NCBI GenBank assembly: GCA_030063045.1
Contig: JAQSEB010000012.1
Coordinates: 868,001 to 932,000, forward strand
Source of the DNA: Pratylenchus scribneri
Lineage: Eukaryota > Nematoda > Chromadorea > Rhabditida > Pratylenchidae
Length of the DNA: 64,000 bases
Direction: 5' to 3'
Position numbers and translations under genes: made by a program. Of the stretch, positions 59,401 to 64,000 are shown piece after piece. Positions within the stretch are counted from its first letter, which is position 1. Each line of letters starts with the position of its first letter. The notes under the pieces were generated by a model. That model saw only the letters and a list, made by a program, of their open reading frames with translations, was not told the DNA's origin and ran no database searches.

Positions 59401-62400
59401 ATAATTTACACAGGTGAAACTACACCGAAAAGTGATAACCCTTTCGCAAACATATGAGCGCACTCGTGTCCAATGGAATTCATTAATTAAATTGGCATTT
59501 TATTTGGAAGACATTGAAATGGCCGAAAACATTGGAAAACTTCCCTCCGGATGGTCAAATAAACAGCAGAATTCGAGAAAAATGCAAACAAATCCACTCT
59601 TTGAAAAGTTCTGCTTTATTTGGCATGTCATTTTACTTCGACCAATTTTTCAGGTAATTTTTTGAAAAATGTAAAAAACCGTAATTTTGGGCGTATGGTC
59701 GATTAGATTCAATTTTGCTATTTCCAAATATAAAATGAAAAGACTTTTCCCAACTATATAATATATATGGCCAACACATTTAGGCTGCAAAAAATTGTTC
59801 AATTTATTCCAGCTTTTACCGTAAATTTTCTTTTAATATCCCATGGGGAATTATTTTTCAACCCCTCAAAAATTGGGAAAATTTGTGGTATAATTATTTT
59901 TGAACAAATTATAGCGAATTTTGTAGAGCTTTAGGGAACTAAAAAATGTAATTAAAATTTTTTTTGAAAGTTCGCCCTACAGAAAGATTAGGGCCCTCAA
60001 AATCGAAAATAGGGAATTATTAGAGACTGAGAGTATTAAAAGAGAATTTACCGTATTTAAATTCAGCAATTTAAACCATTTCGCCCTAATATGGTCAATG
60101 AGCCCCAAAAATTTACTAAAATTAATTAAATTCATTTTAAATAAATTTAAGTGTTTGTCCTTTTTCTTCACTGCTCTGACCATTTTAATTCTATGGAGTG
60201 AATGCACTTTCTTCATTGTCCATCCCCAACTTTCGTTGGCTGCTCGCCTTTTGAATTATGCAGCACAGGATTATCATTATAAATTCATTCAGGTAATTAA
60301 ATAAGAGCAGGGTTACCAGATGTACTTTATTTAAAGATTTGTACTTTATTTTGACTTAGGTGTACTTTATGTACTTTTTTTCCATGGAATTATAAAAAAA
60401 TGACAAAATTTTTCGCTGCGCAGCTATTTTTGGCCTAATTTTTTGGCTGCGCGGCTATTTTTGGCCTAATTTTTTCGCTGCGCGGCTATTTTTGGCCTAA
60501 TTTTTTGGCTGCGCAACTATTTTTGGCCTAATTTTTCGCTGCGCGGCTATTTTTGGCCTAATTAAATTATATTTTTCGCCTACGGCTCGAAAAAAATGTA
60601 AAAATTTTTCTCAAAATGCGTCTAACCCTAGCCCTGGTTGATCCTCTATTGTTTATTTATAATAAAAAAAAAGATAATTAAAAAATTAACTCAATTTATT
60701 TTAGCTTAAAACGAAAATCTTTATTTTGACCCCTAAATCTTTATTTTCAAGGCGAGTGTACTTTATTTTGAAAAAAAAAAATCTGGCAACCCTGAATAAG
60801 AGGGAATTTGTCTATTTTCTTATACTAGAAAATTTATAATTTTTCAAAAATTTAAGAACATTTACCTATGGGTAATTAATGTTAATCATGAATTTTCCTC
60901 CATTTTGTACAACCAAAATTTTATAGCAATTTTGGTTAGCCAAGTGCCAACATTTACCATGGATTAGGCCACATACACATTTTTAAACATTGGTATTTCC
61001 ATGTCAATTACCAAAATGGCCAAATATGAAATGGCATATTTGGACATTTTTTATGAACATTAAGCAAGTAAATCCGAAAAATTTCTTTGTAGAAGGTAGC
61101 AAAAAATTTAAAAAATAAATTATTTTTGCCTCCAGGGCATTTTTCAACAATTTTAATCAGGCATGACCACGGCTACGGCTAAGCCGCGGTTAGCCGCGGC
61201 TACGGGCGGCTAACGGCTAAAAATTTTGAAAATTTGACGGCTAAAGGACGGCTAACGGCTATAAACCCATAGCCGCGGGGTAGCCGCCATCCACAAATTT
61301 TCTATTTTTAAAAGAACTTTTCTTAAAATTCCCTCCATCAATATTTATTATTTTTTTAATTTACAAATTTTTTCCATTATTTTAAAATTTTTGGTAAATA
61401 ATTTGCAAATTTTTTCCAGCGGGATAATTTTTTGCCTATTTTTTTTCTTTTCTGGACTATTTTTTAAAAATTTTTTGACTAAAAAAATTTTTTCTAAAAT
61501 ACGGCTAACCGCGGCTAGCCGCGGGCGGCTACGGCTATAAAATTTCAAAAAATAGGCGGCTACGGGCGGCTAACCGCTAAAACGGCTACGGCTATTGAAA
61601 AATTGTAGCTGTGGTCATGCCTGATTTTAGTACCGAGAGGCAAAAATACTATGGAATTAAATGATATTCAGGGAAATTTTAAGCGTTGTTTTCCCTGAGA
61701 GAATATTAAAAATCCAACTTCTAATTAACTGAATTGAATTGAATAATTTTCTAATTCATCACATTAGGTCTTTAGGGTATTTTTTCTTGGGATATAAACG
61801 GAAGAAAAATTTTTATTCCCCAATTTCTAAGAAATTAATGAAGGGATTATTGAATCTCCGTATTCCTTGGACATTTGTCCTCATTCCTTAAGGCATTAAT
61901 TCTCTATGATTATTTTCTATGGATATGGACATTGGACAATTTTTCTGCTTTATAAATGTCAATTATACCTTCAAGAAAACACACTAATTTCCCTTTTAGG
62001 CACCTTTTCCTCAACACGACCAAATACTAATCCATCCGCTATTGAATATTTTGTACTTTGAAATAAATGGTATTCGTGTCTGACAATCCAAAATTACCCC
62101 AAAAAATTACACAAAATTTCCAAAAATATAAATTTTTTAAAGATTTTTGCAATCATTTTGATCCTCTATTTATGCATTTGTGCTTATTACACAATTTTCC
62201 ACCTCCGAATTTATCGCTATTATCGATTGGATCCAAATGGAATGACCGATGAGAATTCGGTCAGTAAAATTTAATTTGAATATTTTCAATTAATTTTAAT
62301 CAATTTTTACAGTTAATTTTCTCCGCAATGTAATTAAGAAATTATTTTTGTAATATTTTTATTTAATAAGGCTAATTTGTCGATTAACTGCCCCAATTTG

Positions 62401-63387
62401 CTTGAATTTCCTTGGCATGATCCATTTGGACTCGGCCATAACAAAAAGTCAGGGAATGAAAATTGAGACACAATTTACTAAAGTGGGAATTTCTATATTA
62501 TTTTTTTTAATTTAATTTTTCCAGCTAATGGGCCATTTGGAAATCATTCCATGGGTATGTTTTATTTTTAATTTTGTTAGAATATTGAAATTAGTTATAT
62601 ATTGGAATATCCTTTAGCTTTTGGCCTATAAAACACAAATCCTAATCTAATAAAGGAATATACTTTTGAAAAGCTCGAGTTTCCTGTTACGCCAATAAAA
62701 TGTTTTTTAAAAAAATTTTTAAATTGCAAAATTATTTATGAAACATTTTTCTTTTACTACTTCACCTCCAATCCTCTTCATTTGGAATTAAAGGTCGACA
62801 AGTGTTCGTGAGTTCGGGAACTTGAAAAAAACCCAACCCGGAATCCTTCGGGTTTCGGGTCAAGTTCCCGAACCCGATCGGGTTTTCTCCTTAAAAATTG
62901 GCCAAGTTTGTCAGTCGGGTTTCGGTTTGGGTTTCCCAAATCAAACCCGAGTCGGGTTCCCGAAAAAACCCAAGCTGGAATCCGAACCGTCCATCCTCTT
63001 CATTTGGAAATTAGGATTCCTACTTTGGCTATCTGAATATTCAGCAGAAACGGATGAAGCAAGTATTGGTTAAGGTTGTGGAAAATTTTCCCCGGAGAAA
63101 ACGTGTGAATTTTCTTGAGGAAATATTGGCGGGTCTCTATCTCTACCAAGTCTCAACTCTCAAGTGGGATGAAAAGAGATCAAAAATTGCCCATTAGATA
63201 TTAAGATGGAATAATCGTATAAAATAAATGAATAATGAATGCCCTAAAGAAATTTGAACAAATGCCCAAAGGAAATAAATAATATATTCCATAAATAAAA
63301 CTTTTTAATATATTTTCAGTTAGCTGAAGGCATCAATATTTATTTGCCAATTGTAATTGTGCTTCTTTGCTTGGCAACTTGGTTTCG
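53458..63387 (+). CDS. LMBRD2: LMBRD2-type multipass membrane protein (3' end beyond window)
   Basis: LMBR1-like family protein; LMBRD2 relatives are plasma-membrane proteins tied to GPCR signalling. Exons in phase: 53458-53578, 53625-53677, 54380-54532, 54581-54639, 56074-56238, 57278-57487, 58155-58365, 59414-59653, 60152-60292, 62143-62259, 62313-62329, 62371-62482, 62525-62554, 63320-63387. Landmarks in family order: N-terminal membrane helix and [58 protein letters not shown] with [82 protein letters not shown]. Exon 11 is only 17 nt (LIFSA plus two bases) and is needed to complete LIFSAMLICRL. Introns hold a satellite, a large foldback and at least three hAT-like elements. The C-terminus is off the right edge. 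Confidence 0.92.
54719..55795. repeat. 74/82-bp tandem satellite in LMBRD2 intron 4
   Basis: Twelve units headed by tatacctttttcacattgaa and containing acggtcgagggggcttctag and cactctgggtcatcaagata. Units are 82 bp when they include ggactag before ggttcactc and 74 bp when they do not. The stretch before it (54719-54866, ccgtatttcctctatgagaa, then gcttctattagaggaagagg) resembles the mariner-like end at 39223. Confidence 0.93.
56325..57006. mobile_element. Large foldback element in LMBRD2 intron 5
   Basis: Left end ggagtttgtaatccgctttt and right end aaaagcgaatacaaactcc pair, as do ggaaaaagtgaatggtctcc / ggatccttcacttttctcc and accccaaaaatgaaattttt / aaaaatttcatttttggggt. The centre is AT-rich. 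Non-coding. Confidence 0.8.
58458..58631. mobile_element. Probable hAT-like MITE
   Basis: The ends TAGGGTTGG and CCAACCCTA flank a block of aaccgaaa motifs. Flanking aattctg and aatcctg could be a degraded 8-bp duplication. The ends resemble the element at 33486. It lies in the intron after LMBRD2 exon 7. Confidence 0.6.
60308..60794. mobile_element. hAT-like element with internal 31-bp repeats
   Basis: The ends CAGGGTTACCAGAT and ATCTGGCAACCCTG are flanked by perfect AATAAGAG (60300-60307, 60795-60802). The interior has subterminal gtactttatttt motifs in both arms and five copies of gctgcgcggctatttttggc plus cctaatttttt (60410-60560). Non-coding. Confidence 0.9.
61158..61623. mobile_element. 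hAT-like element with CAGGCATGACCACGGC termini
   Basis: Left CAGGCATGACCACGGCTACG, right the inverse ending TGGTCATGCCTG. Flanks ATTTTAAT and ATTTTAGT are an 8-bp duplication with one change. Many cggcta and tagccg motifs near the ends; AT-rich centre. It lies in the same LMBRD2 intron as the 60.3-kb element. Confidence 0.88.
62788..62992. mobile_element. CCCGAA-rich insertion with 17-bp flanking repeats
   Basis: Direct repeats ATCCTCTTCATTTGGAA at 62771-62787 and 62993-63009 border 205 bp of motifs such as gggttcgggtcaa and ttcccgaacccg. A 17-bp duplication is longer than hAT or mariner makes and could reflect retroposition or a slippage event. The 83-aa frame through it is not a gene. Confidence 0.65.
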
Positions 63388-63424
63388 GTAAGTGTCTGAA
63401 TTTTGGAAAATATTTTTTATCGAC

Positions 63425-63665
63425 TATCAATTTGTATATCTCATCGATCGCATCGATTGGTATATAATTTGTTATTATTTGGTCCAAAATTAAAGGGTTT
63501 TAAACCGTTTAAACCATTTTTCCAGATTTTTGTTTTTTAACTCTTTAATTTTATGGACATTTTATTTACCATTCGATGCGTCTCGATGAGATTTACAAAA
63601 TGGTATAAGGTTTGTAGGGTATAAAATCGGTTTCTGATTTATTAGAAATCAAAAATTTTTTAGTC
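63425..63665. mobile_element. Family R2-type foldback element after the last visible LMBRD2 exon
   Basis: Core tctcatcgatcgcatcgatt and inverse attcgatgcgtctcgatgag around a gtttaaaccattt centre, then gtataaggtttgtagggt and cggtttctgatttattagaa as in the 22.3- and 52.1-kb copies. The rest to the right edge is AT-rich intron without a visible exon. Confidence 0.7.
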
Positions 63666-64000
63666 TGTAAAAAAATAACTATTTACTATTATTCACCGAT
63701 TAAATTCCCGAGACTTTCATTTCACGATAATTCAACAAGGAAGTAACAAAACTTAGAAAAAAATAAATCATTAGAAATCACAAAATCTCTTTTAAAATGT
63801 GCCTTTTAATAATTTATATGATATCAAGCTTATGAATGTATCCGAATTTTTGGAATAAAAGCCAATTCTTAGAAGACTTTTAGATCTTTCTAATGCCATA
63901 TTTCTTTTCCTTTTATTCTACAATCCTTATTGTGCTTTTAATGAATTAATTACCCATGGGCTAATAAATTATCCCTATTTCACATTTTATTTTAATTAAA

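Noticed and set aside
63061..63200. Exon-like stretch after the CCCGAA insertion (tatctctaccaagtctcaac)
   Set aside because: Not needed by phase between LMBRD2 exons 62525-62554 and 63320-63387, which join as [10 protein letters not shown].

Overview
The window looks like nuclear DNA from a nematode, most likely a plant-parasitic tylenchid. It is AT-rich, the genes are split into many short exons, and most introns are 45-60 bp unless a repeat sits inside them. The gene content is metazoan: laminin, p24/TMED, LMBRD2, CCCH-RS protein and U1 snRNA. One gene resembles the large F-box-associated family I recall from cyst and root-knot nematodes; that link, and so the tylenchid assignment, is inference. 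I built the gene models by matching splice sites and reading phase by eye. No expression data or database search was used.

Layout. (1) 0.1-10.3 kb, minus strand: a tandem family of PUR-like nucleic-acid-binding genes, two complete (about 446 and 441 aa) and one with only the C-terminal half, separated and invaded by repeats. (2) 10.4-12.7 kb: a foldback transposon with 9-bp target duplications, a 39-bp minisatellite and short coding-like blocks of uncertain strand. (3) 13.0-20.6 kb, minus: the C-terminal part of a laminin gamma chain (six LE modules plus coiled coil). The LN, early LE and L4 parts are missing. Four introns carry the same foldback element, and one of these has grown into a 21-bp satellite. 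(4) 21.8-33.0 kb, plus: two genes about 370 bp apart, an acidic protein with a KVHW PP1-docking-like motif and a four-finger CCCH/RS protein; the spacing fits an operon. (5) 34.7-34.9 kb, minus: a U1 snRNA gene with a changed 5' splice-site-recognition sequence. (6) 35.9-41.6 kb, minus: p24/TMED cargo receptor, an F-box-associated-type gene and a small secreted protein. (7) 42.3-44.6 kb, plus: an unrecognised membrane-anchored protein. (8) 45.2-50.0 kb: a divergent array of very short exons built on a shared acidic motif (consensus around D-L-D-V), partly decayed. (9) 50.8-51.6 kb, minus: a second small secreted protein with a signal peptide like the one at 41.6 kb. (10) 53.5 kb to the right edge, plus: LMBRD2, matched exon by exon, including a 17-nt microexon, with introns full of hAT-type elements.

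How it works together. This is not a single pathway. It is a gene-dense stretch in which introns take up most of the repeats: at least six short hAT-like elements, a MULE-like foldback, Harbinger-like and mariner-like MITEs, and several minisatellites. The minisatellites share a TTCCGGAA-type hinge motif. Three conserved genes each carry one extra base in a homopolymer run, which points to consensus errors more than to pseudogenes.
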